A stretch of 64,000 bases of DNA, from the NCBI GenBank assembly GCA_018857735.1, contig JABMCL010002092.1, forward strand, positions 35,001 through 99,000. Reading direction: 5' to 3'. Of the stretch, positions 27,701 to 39,025 are shown one piece after another. Below the pieces are notes generated by a model, which was not told the origin of the DNA, did no database searches, and saw only the letters and a list, made by a program, of their open reading frames with translations. The DNA is from Alviniconcha marisindica. Its lineage: Eukaryota; Mollusca; Gastropoda; Provannidae. The position numbers and the translations under genes are program-made. How positions within the stretch are numbered: the stretch's first letter is position 1; each line of letters begins with the position of its first letter.

Positions 27701-28478
27701 TACTGCTCACAATACTTATGCCAGATCAGATAACATCAGAATCATTTGAATCCAACAGACATTACTTTTTACCAGGGGCAGATGCATGCGTGCTTTGACA
27801 CTGCTCCTTCCAGTTTTTATGCTCAAACCTTTCGCAAACTTTACAGAGGGTGCTGACAGCGTGAGACTTACTGGGACAATTTCAGTTTCAGTAAACGCAC
27901 GTGGAGATAAGGAGTGAGTGCCTTTTCACTGGCATAACCAGTTATGTCAGAGTTTGCAGGAAAAGCGAGGGTTGGACTGTGGACATTAAATCATAGCTGA
28001 CGTTGCATGCAGTACTCTGTGTGTGGGACTGCCTAATGTTTGCAGGCCCAGGGATGGCAAATCAATGTGTGAGGCAACACTGCCACATAGCAGGAAGCAG
28101 AAGGTCCAGGAAAATCAAATTAGTTCTAACTTTAAAAAAAAAAAATCTACTTTCCACAGGCCTAAAAACATACATGCCATGGCAGTCTAGCATTTGGAAT
28201 TAACTGATCAAGTCACACGTAATTAGATAACAGTAACTTATTCTACACATGTAACGTAACTATACGGGAAAAAAGCAAATGAAATGAGAGGAAACTAGAC
28301 TTGCTTGGACCAATCGGTTTATCCAGAACAACACTTCTAACAGCTGGAGGGAGTATGGGAAGCAATGGAGACAACAAGCCAATAACCAAAAAAATGATGA
28401 CTTACGAAGCTGATAAGCATGTACATTTAATGCAAATGACATGAAAAGGTTATTAAAAAATGGGCATCATATGCTTAT
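23601..28478. other. AT-rich, microsatellite-poor region without recognised exons
   Basis: Mostly unique-looking AT-rich sequence. It holds a GA run (24000-24025), poly-C at 24432-24452, CA at 24668-24715, and poly-G at 25140-25156 and 25420-25437. On the minus strand it lies downstream of the CNNM stop codon, so part could be intergenic or distal 3' UTR. No coding exon was found. Confidence 0.4.
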
Positions 28479-28890
28479 TTTGGAATCCATTCCACCCCTG
28501 TTAGCACAGTAGCATGTTAAAGATCCTGGTCATTCTGCCAAAAGTGCAGATGGCAGGTTACAACTAAATACACATGCACCCTATGTACGTAAATTCAAAT
28601 GAGCTGACACTGCAGACTGGTGCATGGTTGCGTGGTGTGTGCAAAACATGCACCAAGATGGCAGCAGTTTCATGCACACCAGCCATGAAACAACCAGGCA
28701 ATGCTGTAACTGCTTCAGTGGGTATTAAAAACTGTGCTGTATAAAGCAACAGTCACTCATTCAGTCACATAACTAGAGCACAGTGGGTCTTATCGGAAGC
28801 AGAAAATAGTGCGGTATAGTTGCCATTGTGGAGTGCTTAGGGCTCATCTCGAGATGAGGTGCTCAACAAGTGTTCAACAATAATAACACT
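28479..28890 (+). mobile_element. SINE family A, copy 3 (headless, different 3' end)
   Basis: Starts within the body at attttggaatccattccacc, without the tRNA-like head. It follows copies 1 and 2 through gcagcagtttcatg and gtaactgcttcagtgg. The 3' part then departs: it has tcatctcgagatgaggtgct and ends in an (AAT)n-like tail. The copy is older (many C-to-T and G-to-A changes) and 5' truncated. Confidence 0.8.
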
Positions 28891-29104
28891 CAGTAACCTA
28901 AATTTAGAGACACATATTGCTGTACAAGTGTGAACTTGCTTGCTTTGTCTGCTCAAAACCATGTATGTGCATGCACACATAAATTCTACTATGTTTCAGT
29001 GCTATGATGGCACAATACCAATTGCTACACAATGTTGCCTGACACATCTGTTAACTAATGATTTACAAAAAAATGCACACAAGGCAAGGCCTTTTTTCTT
29101 TGTT

Positions 29105-29143
<39 letters not shown>

Positions 29144-31923
29144 CATCTCCCTCTGAACTGTTATTTTTGGGGGTATCAAGAGTTATTTTGTTGCATTGGT
29201 TGTGTACAGTCATAGCAAAACATCTAAGAGGAATGCACCTCTTCTTCAAATATCACTTTGGGAAGGATTTGTTCTCGACTATTGCTAGCTTGCAACTGGT
29301 GGTATTGTGGTGCTTAGATGATGGGCATGCATGGCCTAGATTTGTGAAGGGCTGTGTTATGAGTTTTGACACTTCTGCATCTTATTTTGCTTATTACATA
29401 AAAACTTTATTTATTTTAAATTCATGTATGCATATTTATAAATGTTGTGAGTTTGGGGACTTTTGTGTCTTATCAGATCAAAACACACAGAATTTTTCAT
29501 ATTTGCGCATATGAATGCTTTTAACCGTACAGGACAAAACAATTCAAGTTCTGAGGAGAACTGCCTTTGACAACAGACACGCACAGCTGAGATTCCAACA
29601 ATGATTAAAGATAGTTTAATAAATCCATTTTTCATTGAAACAAAATGTCAATGGCAGTTCTGATGAAAACTTGCTCACTGTTTTCTCCTTAAAAATACAC
29701 ACACTGTCAGTATTCAGAGCTTACGCTTCTGATGAGCCACTTTCACTTCTGAGTCATCAAAATGCTAGTTTACTATCATTGGCAGGATCTGCCACAGGTA
29801 TCATTTTTGATGCAACAAAGTTTTGTTCCGACAAACATGTGTTTGTCACAACAAGCACATGTTTGTTGCAACAAAACACGTCTTTTGTCGTGACAAAAAA
29901 CATCTTCCTTATTCTGTTTTCTACAAAAGGGCAGGATGTAAAAAGGACATAGCTAACTTCCACTGGGTGAAATTTCATTAGACATGTTTGAAGCAGCGGT
30001 AATCTACTCTCATCTAATTGTATTCTTTGAGTCAAAAGTTATGACAATCATCAATAAAAGCAACAAGTGATATGAACAAGGAACCATACATTCATAAAAA
30101 ATTAAAATGGTGAGAATACAAAAAAAATATCACATTTGAATGTTGCCAAATGCAATGCATATAACCGCCACTACACCTGAATGCAGAAACAATTTATCTA
30201 AGGGGTAGGGAGTATGAAGACAACAACATCAGTTCTGACAAGACCAAAATGAAAAAATGAAAAAACAAATTCCCGAACTTTCATTATAATTCTGAACTCT
30301 CCTGCCACTTTCAAAATCAGTAAAGGTAACCATAACTGGTGAGTCAATATATTAAGGTTGTTGGATATTATTATCAAATAAAGTTTCAAAGACATCACTT
30401 AAAATTGCAGCCAAGAAAATAAAAAATGTAAATGTTTTGCCATCAGGCAAAATTGTGTTATTTTCCTCAAATGTACATTAAACTTTTACAGTTACTTCCT
30501 GCTCTAATATGTTTATGGTTACATCCATACATGTAAAAAACAAAACACCTGAACACAATTTCATATGAACTTTTGAAGAAAACTTTCAGTTTCTGATGCT
30601 GTTTGAAATTCAATAAGTTCACTGAAACAAAACAGAATTCTCTCCCTTAAAAGGTTAAATGTTGTCACACTCAATCACAAAAAACATACGATGCCCATGT
30701 ATGTAATGACAGCATAAAGTCTGAATCTGATCAAATACAAAATGTGGAGGCCATGGTCAGCAGGTGTGACACTGTGAAGAGCAATGAAGCTGATCATCAT
30801 GCAAAGCTTCAAAGATTTCACTTACACTGTGTCTGGGAAACAGCTGATGTTCATGTTTTTGGCAGAACAGCCTGGCTGCCTGGTCCAACAATGAATACAA
30901 ACATTACAGATTATCATTCCACAGACCTACACTAATTTTTTATGTTCATTTTAGTGATCACAATCAATTGGTTGATTGTTGTGTAACTTCTGCAAGGATC
31001 TGTTATAAAAAATAAAAAAAATAAAAAAAATTGAAAAACAAAAAGAAGAAGAAAGAATGTCAAGTGTTTAGTTATTTTATTCTGCTAAGAAGTAATATTG
31101 TTCTGCTGCAACTGACTGTCCCAAGGGGTAGAAGCCAAAATTTTCCAGCTGAAGTGTTAAGCGTGCACACACACACGCACGCGCGCATGCACATACACAA
31201 GCATGCAAAAAATAAAATAAAATCAGCAGCAATGCAAGGATGAGTGGGACAACAGACCTTTGATTTAAAAAGACAACAAAAAATTGTATGAAAGCCTTAT
31301 TTTAAGTATCACTGCAAATCAAACACTGGGACATTTTTTTATGTTTTCTTTTTACAGGGACTAATGCAATGTACATATATATATATAAATTATAATTATA
31401 CATAGCTGTCAAGTTTGAAATTCAAAGTACCATTTTAGTGGTACTTGTGGCACAAACGCATTCTACACACAAGTAAAACCAGATCCCATAAAGCAAAATC
31501 ATCAAAAAAACAGTAACTGTGATTACCAGCAACATCCTTACAAATGGCTGACACAAATGACAGTAAATTTAGCCCTGAAAACCAAACTTACAATTTCACA
31601 CTTATAACAAAGAAAAAGAAAACAGCATCCCGTCCCCTCCTCCTTGAAACAAAAATACATCACAGCAAAATATAAACCATTAAATGAATCAACTCCCCCC
31701 CCCCCCCCCCCCCCCCCCAAAGAAACAAACAACAACAACAAAACAATAGCAACAACAACAAAAACACACCAATGAAGCAACAGAAATAACAATCAATAAA
31801 ATGTTTGGCACTGTGAGCTAATCCGCCCTGTTTCCCTGAACCAAAGGCATTATATTAAAAAAATGTAATCTCATCTAATGTACAGGTAGTATGTATATAA
31901 TATCTCTCCATATATATAGATAT
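28891..31923. other. AT-rich region without recognised exons
   Basis: Contains a short GT array (29108-29140), a cluster of short palindromes (29830-29898), a poly-C at 31688-31718 and AAC runs around it. No gene is recognised. Confidence 0.4.
29830..29898. repeat. cluster of three short perfect inverted repeats
   Basis: gacaaacatgtgtttgtc (29830-29847), tttgttgcaacaaa (29862-29875) and ttttgtcgtgacaaaa (29883-29898) are each self-complementary, with loops of 0-2 bases. Confidence 0.9.
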
Positions 31924-32065
31924 AGGTTTAACTAAATTTAGATGATCAGAACAAGGAGCATATATATACAGTTTGATACTGGTCAACCCTTTTAAGGAGT
32001 CTCTATAGGTTCAACCCACGGAACGTCCTGCTCCTTATTCTGATCATCTAAATTTAGTTAAACCT
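31924..32065. repeat. 37-bp-arm inverted repeat
   Basis: The left arm (31924-31960, beginning aggtttaactaaatttagat) and right arm (32029-32065) are reverse complements with one mismatch, around a 68-bp loop. It could be a very small MITE or a structured element. No flanking direct repeat is obvious. Confidence 0.9.
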
Positions 32066-32103
32066 GTTGCTCTTGTTCCCCCCCCCCCCCCACAACCCCC
32101 CCT

Positions 32104-32706
32104 CAAGAGTGTGTGTGCATGTATGTATGTATGTCTCTGTGTCATTCACTGTGTGTATGCATGCACGTCTGTTACCTATCTCTGTCAGTCACAATAGTGT
32201 GTGCATGCATGCATGTCTCTGTGTTACCTGTCTCTGTGTCATTCACAATAGTGTGTGCATACATGCATGTCTCTGTGTTGCCTGTCTCTGTGTGTCAGTC
32301 ACAGTACTGTGTGCATGCATGCACATCTGTCACAATAGTGTGTGAATGCATGGATGACCCTGTGTTGACTGTCTTGGTGCCAGTCTTTTTCCATGTTTGT
32401 GTTCTGTTGCACAAGTATCTCTGTGTCAATCTCTGTATTTGTCGTCTGTGTTTTGTGTGTGCTGCCTGTCTCTGTGTTGGTCTCTGTTCTTGGTAAATGT
32501 ATTGTCTGTATGTGTGTTGCCTCTGTTGTCTCTGTCCTTGTTGTCTGTGTGCTGCCTGTCTCTGTGTTGGTCTCTGTTCTTGGTAAATGTGTTGTGTGTA
32601 TGTGTGTTGCCTCTGTCCTTGTTGTCTGTGTTCTGTGTGCTGCCTGTCTCTGTGTTGGTCTGTCCTTGTCTGCATTCTGTGTGTTGCCTGTCTCTATTCT
32701 TGTTGA

Positions 32707-32765
<59 letters not shown>

Positions 32766-32770
32766 TGTGT
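32104..32770. repeat. degenerate TGTCTCTGTG minisatellite and (GT)n
   Basis: The 32104-32360 units include tgtgtgcatgcatgcatgtc and tcattcacaatag (~60 bp). The 32400-32700 units are ~50-120 bp, based on ctgcctgtctctgtgttggt. A GT array follows at 32707-32770. The Cys/Val/Leu-rich frames of 126-177 codons here are repeat-derived. Confidence 0.9.
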
Positions 32771-35227
32771 TGCCTCTGTTGGCTCTATCCTTGTTATCTG
32801 TGTTGGTTGCTTGACAGTTCATATTGTCTGTGTTCTTTAAAGGCTTGGAATAAGACATATTCTGCCACAATGTCAATCTTCAAAAATGGGAGCATAGAAC
32901 TGGGACACTTGTATCACATCACATAACCTATTTATGGACTGTGCTAGTCAGCACAATTTCCACAATCCTCACTTGAATGGGTTGACAGGTATAAAAGTTT
33001 TAACATGTACCTCTGCAAGTGGACCAGGTTATTATTGTGCAGGCACAGATGAAAATCATAAACACACTGCATGCTACAGCTGCTAACACTAGCAACAGAA
33101 CAAAATGTAAAAACTGATATATAATGGTCAATCTTACATATATACTTTGACAGATAACGGTGAGGAAATATGATTTATGAACTAGTTCTTGTTCTTCTAT
33201 GGAGAGAAAAACCACGTCCATTCTGATCCCTAAAGTATAAAGAACTATTTACATAACAACTAATAATCAACACATAGTAACAATCTCATGTCAAAATTCA
33301 ACTATATACATTTCTATCAGGAATGTAAAGACCAAAATGAAATTGGGTGCACAAAATTGCCACTCAGCATTTTAAAAAGAAGGAAAAAAGGCTATCATAT
33401 GTCATGATAAAATTTTGTAACTGCAGCATAGTTTTCCACAATTGTTTTGTAGCTTTCATATTTATTCTTCTTTTTTTTTTTTTTCAATATCAGTCTTGTT
33501 CATATATCACAGTTTGACAATGAGATCATTGCAAGAACAAATTTATTATGACAGAAAGAAAGCATCATAACACTTGAAATTTTATTTAGCTTTTTCAAAC
33601 TTGTGCCATGATTTCTTCATCTGTTAGCTTATTTATATGATTGATACACATGTACATACTGTGTGTGCTGCCTATTCACCTAAAGTGTTGTCAGGGAAAC
33701 TCTGTGCTGATTATAAAATACTACACAAGTTGGTTGAATAAATGTTTTCAATAAAACTTATTCCTTTTTCTAAAAAGAACAGCAAAGTGTTCAGATGACT
33801 CACATTTAACTGCTAAGCTGGAAAACAAACAAACATCATAGTCGCACATAACGCATTGCACACAATCCTTGTAATATATATATGTATATATAACAACTAA
33901 GCAAAGCGTAAACTGGACATGAAAAAAAGAACAAGAAAAAAAGATAATTTAATCCAGTTTATGTTTCCAACACTCCTATGACACATGGCCAGGATTCTCG
34001 AACCTGGTATGAACTGGTAGACCCCAAATGGGGTTGTTATTGTGTGCAAAGTTTGAATGACCTTGCTTAAATGTTGTCTGACAAAAAACCTATGTCAAAC
34101 TCTAAGTCTTTGTCAAATAAGGAAACATGTCAATTAACCCCTTTGTCATTTTAAATACATGCAAAAGGAAAAAAATTGAGGTATTCATGGGATAGCTGAT
34201 GCAGATTACAATCATACAAGTTTTTACTTAACTGGAGAAGAACATATGTTTAAAGTTAAAACTGACACCTGTGCGCCCTTGAAATATGGTTAAGGTCATT
34301 GGTCAAATGAATAGGCAAAGATAAAAAATTACCATGATGCAAAGTTTAACGCTGATAATGTTTCTAGTTTCTGAAAAAAAAACTGCAGTGTTAAAGTTTT
34401 TGCCAGGCCTGGGTAGCCCACCACCTAATGGCTTCACACCAATCATTACACAGATCCACAATTTTCATGTACGTCACCAACGGTAATCTATCTTTGAACC
34501 AAAGTAATGTTTTACACACAAGAAGAATGTATGTCTGTGTGAGTTCCATTTTAAACACAAACACATGCAAATTTAAGTAAAAGAAAAGACTACATTAGAA
34601 ATGACAATACCTGCTACTTTAAAAATGTCATAAACCCTAACTGATGAAGATTTAAACTGCTTTGTTGTCCTTTTGTGTGTTTTTTGGCAGCTAAACAAAA
34701 ATTAACATCAGTTTAATCTTCCACTGCATATGGATACAATAACATGCTATTTGCTTCACAATGACTGCTACAGCTACTGAACAGGACCAAGCAGTGTGCA
34801 AGTCATTAACCACTTTCAGTAAAAATACTCTGGGAAAACTAAATACTACAATGCGACTGACGAACTGACAGAAAAGCCATAGAAATACCAGATTAACAGG
34901 TCCGATGTCCAAACAGGTTTCGAAAATGATAACTGCAGCGACTGCCAAATGGCAAAATTGGCATACCCATTATTCACATAATGCAGTTTTGGTCTTGACA
35001 TTCCATACATTTACAGCAATTAACATCACACCAGCTGCAAGAAGTAATTTCTTTCATACATCAGTCAACTGAAACCTAAATCATCGATATCAAGGAAATA
35101 ATCTCTGCAGTTAAACTGAAGGTTTAAAAAATAAAAAAGAGAAGTGGGGGTTGGGGGACCAGAATGTAGTTTGCCTTCTGTTTTTACGTTACACACTGCA
35201 GCATCCATCACTCAAACTCACACGGGT
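32771..35227. other. AT-rich unassigned region
   Basis: No exons, microsatellites or recognised mobile elements. Several A/T homopolymers are present. Confidence 0.4.
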
Positions 35228-35361
35228 CACTCAAAGTCAAACCAGTGTTCCAGCACTGTGACTGTCACTCAAAATGAAACCAGTGTTCCAGCACTGTCAC
35301 TCAAAGTCAAACCAGTGTTCCAGTATTGTTGCTCAAAGTCAAACCGGTATTCCAGCATTGT
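35228..35361. repeat. 32-bp minisatellite, four copies
   Basis: The unit cactcaaagtcaaaccagtg then ttccagcactgt is repeated four times; the first copy carries a 6-bp extension. Confidence 0.93.
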
Positions 35362-36244
35362 CATTCCAAGTGTTTCTGAACCCACTGACCAGCTTAGTAA
35401 GTACTAAGTGGTGCCAGTTCACTATTGCTCTCAAGTTAACTAATGAAATAGTTTCCAGCTGCAATGTTTCCAACAATCAGTAGCCTGGTTTATTCGGTGG
35501 GCTTAAATCACCATCACTGTGAGTTTGCTGAGGGTTCACAATTTTTAGACAGATTTTCAACTGTCATTAAAAAAAAGTAAAAAATTCTTATAGTAATAAA
35601 CTGATGATTGTTGGAAACGGTTACCCCACTCTTTTCAAATCAGTTCAAAGTGTCACAGGGCTACTAGCTTTGAGGCCTGCTGACAATGAATGCTGTTCAA
35701 TGTGCACATTATCTCCCTACCATATTTACATTTACTGACTGAAAGCTTTGAAAGTACTGGTGAATGGACCTGTTCCAAAGAATGATATAAATGATTTAGA
35801 GAATGAGGGACAGGGATCTGCTTCCTGAGTATTCTGATTGATTCATTACCTCTTATCTGGCAAGGTGTTCTCACTTGTAGGTCAAGATTTCCATAATTTC
35901 TCTCACATTAGTAACAACAGAATCATGGACAAAATTTCCAAAGTTTTTTTTTTTTTTTTTTTTTAAGTTGTGGAATCCCTCTTTCAAAACCACTCTAAAC
36001 ATCAATCCAAACACAGTCTTACAAGAGCAGTGGTACTTGACAAGAGGCTCACTTACAAGGAAATATGAGAGTTGTTCATTTTGTGATGTCTGCAGCCCTG
36101 CCACTTCTAAACTAAATAAGCCACACCATGTGACCATTAAAACTTGTGTCCGGAGAAATACTAAATTTAACCCTTTAGGTGCACAAAATTGTCCTACATC
36201 ACAGTGTGGGGCCACAATATTAAGTTTGTCTTTCAGGAAAGTGG
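35362..36244. other. unassigned region
   Basis: A poly-T run at 35945-35964. No gene is recognised. The plus-strand frame 35968-36270 and the minus-strand frame 35871-36305 lack domains. Confidence 0.4.
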
Positions 36245-37895
36245 GAAAGGACTTGCGTGGGACACACTGATCACCCAGTAAGGGGATGGCATCACAACTT
36301 GGCATGATGGAGTTCTTTTGTTTGAAACAAGGACACTACCGCCTGTACAAATCAATCCAGGCGGGGACACTGTGGCTTGTCATTCCCTCTCAATGTCGGC
36401 TGCAGGATAATTACCATATATATATGGGAGTCTAGAAATGTGTAGCTTAGATGAGCAGAAAGAGGATAATGTTAATTTAAACTGCAGTGAGAATGACCAG
36501 CAGCGGCAAGGAGAGGGGGTGTGTGTGGAAGCATGGTGGGCATCGAGAGGAGGATTGAGTGACGAAAGGAATGTAAGGGGGGAAGGGGGGCAGGAAGGAG
36601 AGGAGTAAGACGGGTAAAGAGGGCAAGGGCAGGAATGAATGAAGGATGAAAGCAGAGTGCGTGAGAAAGTGGAGGCCAGTTGCATTGCAGCATTCAGCGT
36701 GCATGGCAGCAAATTGACAATATATGGAGAGAAATCAAAAATTGTGTTGAAATGGAGTTCTCATTTTTTTGAGTTTTCCAACAATTTCCCAAGCGGTATT
36801 ATTGATGTGCTGGAGGATGAGGGATTTGACAATCTGCCTGCCCTCTTAAGCACAGATTGCCATGACCTTGGTGGCCTGAAATTAAAGAAGAACCACATCA
36901 CCTTTGTCTGTGAGGAGACAAAAGCATTCCAAATCCAAATCAAACCTGGAGAAGGCCCTCTCTGTACCTCAGTATCGACTGGTCATGAGAACATGGCTGG
37001 ACCTGACCTGGTGAGACCCCTGGGGTCCCTCACTGTTGTGGCAGAAGGGGCACAGGCACAAAAACGCACAGTATGTGGGTGCCATCAGATCACTGACTTT
37101 GTGTCCTTGTCCCTCTTAGTTGAGGAAGAGGTAGCACTGGGGGGCTGGGTGACGCTCAAGCTCAACCCAAAGCCCAAACTTGATAAAGTGTCCTCAGCAA
37201 TGTGGATCATATAGCAAACAGCTCAATCATGGGGCATCTGATAGACGAAAACAAGGCGACCGGCTCTGATGTGAGGGTGTACCTGCAGCACACTGAGATA
37301 GTGGGAGAGCTGGCGGCACACTGCACATGGCAGTCTGTGCTCCTCTTTGACGAGGAGTACCAACAACAGCAGGCCAAGCAAGGTTTCCCCTGGGGGACTG
37401 ACGCCCCACACCTGGGCACTGTGATGCTGCAGGACTATGGGCAACAGCTAACACCACAGCAAGAGAAGGTGACAACAGCAGGGGGTAATGCTAACAGCAG
37501 TTTTCCCCTTGGGCTGTCGGGGAAGGAAGTGTGCCTCTAGTTCAACCGTGGGATCTGTCACTACGGCGCTTGCTGTCAATATTAGCATGTACGTTAATCC
37601 ACCTGTGGGAACGGTGGTCACAAGTGGGCTGTCATCATCAAGCCACGATGCCCGCCACAACGCTCTTCAACGAGAGCAGCAATGCGACAGGATAATTACA
37701 ATACGTGGCAGTCTACCTACATCAGAATAGACTCAAAATGCACATGGATGGTAGCCCCCCCCCCACCCCCTCCCCCCCCCTTCTGCTCCAAAAAAGATGA
37801 GATTTTATGTTGCCTTGTTCATCCTGTACTGTGCACGTGGGACACATCATTCAGCCAGTAAGAGGATGGCATCACAACTTGACATGACTTGAAAC
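36245..37895. repeat. pair of ~50-bp direct repeats flanking the gag-like region
   Basis: The left copy (about 36255-36306) and right copy (about 37837-37888) share the pattern gtgggacacac/t, then cagtaagaggatggcatcac and aacttgacatga, with a few differences. They bracket the gag-like pseudogene, as internal or terminal repeats of a retroelement might. A related cacccagtaatgtggggc motif recurs at 37980-38215. Confidence 0.65.
36639..37700 (+). pseudogene. retroelement gag-like ORF with CCCH zinc finger, broken
   Basis: A 191-codon frame opens at 36639. Its early part (GIIDVLEDEGFDNLPALL) resembles a SAM-like helical domain. After KPKLDKVSSAMWI (near 37205) the homologous-looking text continues in another frame as ANSSIMGHLIDENKATG and HTEIVGELAAHCTWQSVLL, implying a frameshift. 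Near 37530-37600 a CCCH-type finger (C-x7-C-x5-C-x3-H) can be read in that frame around FNRGICHYGACC, but two TAG stops fall in it. A CCCH or CCHC finger after a helical domain is typical of gag-like proteins, for example in DIRS-type elements, though the family assignment is from memory of general patterns. No reverse transcriptase follows in the window. Confidence 0.5.
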
Positions 37896-37979
37896 TTTAT
37901 ACAGTTTGGTAGCACACCTGGTCCATCCACTAATGCAGGGCAACTTCTGCTCACCTAGTAAAGGGGAGCAACTTCATCT

Positions 37980-38300
37980 GAAACAAAATCTTTTTCACCC
38001 AGTAGCACATGGCACCATTTTCATCCAGTGATGTGGGGCACTTTTTCACCAAGTAGTGTGGGGCACTTTTTCACCCAGTAATGTAGGGCACTTTTCCACC
38101 AAACTTTGTTCATACAATGATGTGGAACACCCTCTCCCAGTTACATTTGATACCACTTTGTCCACCCAGTAATGTGGGGCACTTGTTTCACTCAGTAATG
38201 TAGGGCACTGTCACCCAGCTTGGTGGAGTATTTTTATTTGACAAGACTTCACTTGACTTTAACTAATTAGACTTCAAACCTTGTTCACCCAGTGACTGGG
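37980..38300. repeat. degenerate ~25-35-bp tandem repeat (cacccagtaatgtggggcac)
   Basis: About eight copies of ttttcacccagtaatgtggg with variable spacing lie between the two gag-like segments. Confidence 0.85.
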
Positions 38301-38473
38301 GCTACTTGTTCTACCGGCAACCCTTGGTGCTTAATAAGACAGGATCCAGTTTACACGGATACGCATGGCGTGTCAGTCACCTGGCCTGTTACCAGTTACA
38401 GAGCTGGATTCACAGGGAGATTACCTGTTTATATTTATAAATGATTGACAGGTGACAAATTTCTTTTTTGTCA

Positions 38474-39025
38474 TGGCAGATGCTGAAATGGCAGCCGACC
38501 AAACGGGGAGCGACAAGGGCCTCCTCATCCCCTGCATCGAGGCAGACAGCAACAGCCCAAGGGTGGCGGCTGCGGTCAGCAACAACCAACCTGGAGTCCT
38601 CAGCGGAAGGAGGAGCCCCACCGACACAGGAGGCTCAGGTTGACATGCCTCCAGCCCGGATGGCGCAGTTGAAGCTGGACCTGGACAAGAACATCCTGGC
38701 AGCAGTCATGGCCCACACACCAGCCACTATGCACATGCCAGCCCCGATGCAAGAGGTACCAGGCCCATCCACAGTCAGCCCCTGGTCTGCACAGCTTCAG
38801 GAAGCAGCCCAGTCCTGCATGACCGCACTGGCAGCAATAAATGCCAACATTAAGGTCACCTCCCATCACTCTCATGCTGCCTCTCTCCTTAATGGGGCAG
38901 ATTCCAGTGCAGGGGACACAATCCGGATGGCCATCCGGAAGCGTCTTGCACCATTGACCTGCATGTCTCGCCCGCAGGGTCTGGTTTCTGCGCAGCTAAC
39001 TTTGGCCCAGGCAGAATTTTTTTGA
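38474..39025 (+). pseudogene. second gag-like N-terminal fragment, frameshifted
   Basis: An ATG at 38474 opens MADAEMAADQTGSDKG. This frame stops near 38641, while a neighbouring frame continues with QVDMPPARMAQLKLDLDKNI, then a Met/Pro/Ala-rich stretch and AAQSCMTALAAINANIKV, to 39025. The composition and position resemble the N-terminal region of the same kind of retroelement ORF. It could instead be a decayed host gene; I found no splice signals supporting that. Confidence 0.35.

Noticed and set aside
32113..32926. 127-177-codon Cys/Val/Leu-rich frames
   Set aside because: They come from the degenerate tgtctctgtg minisatellite.
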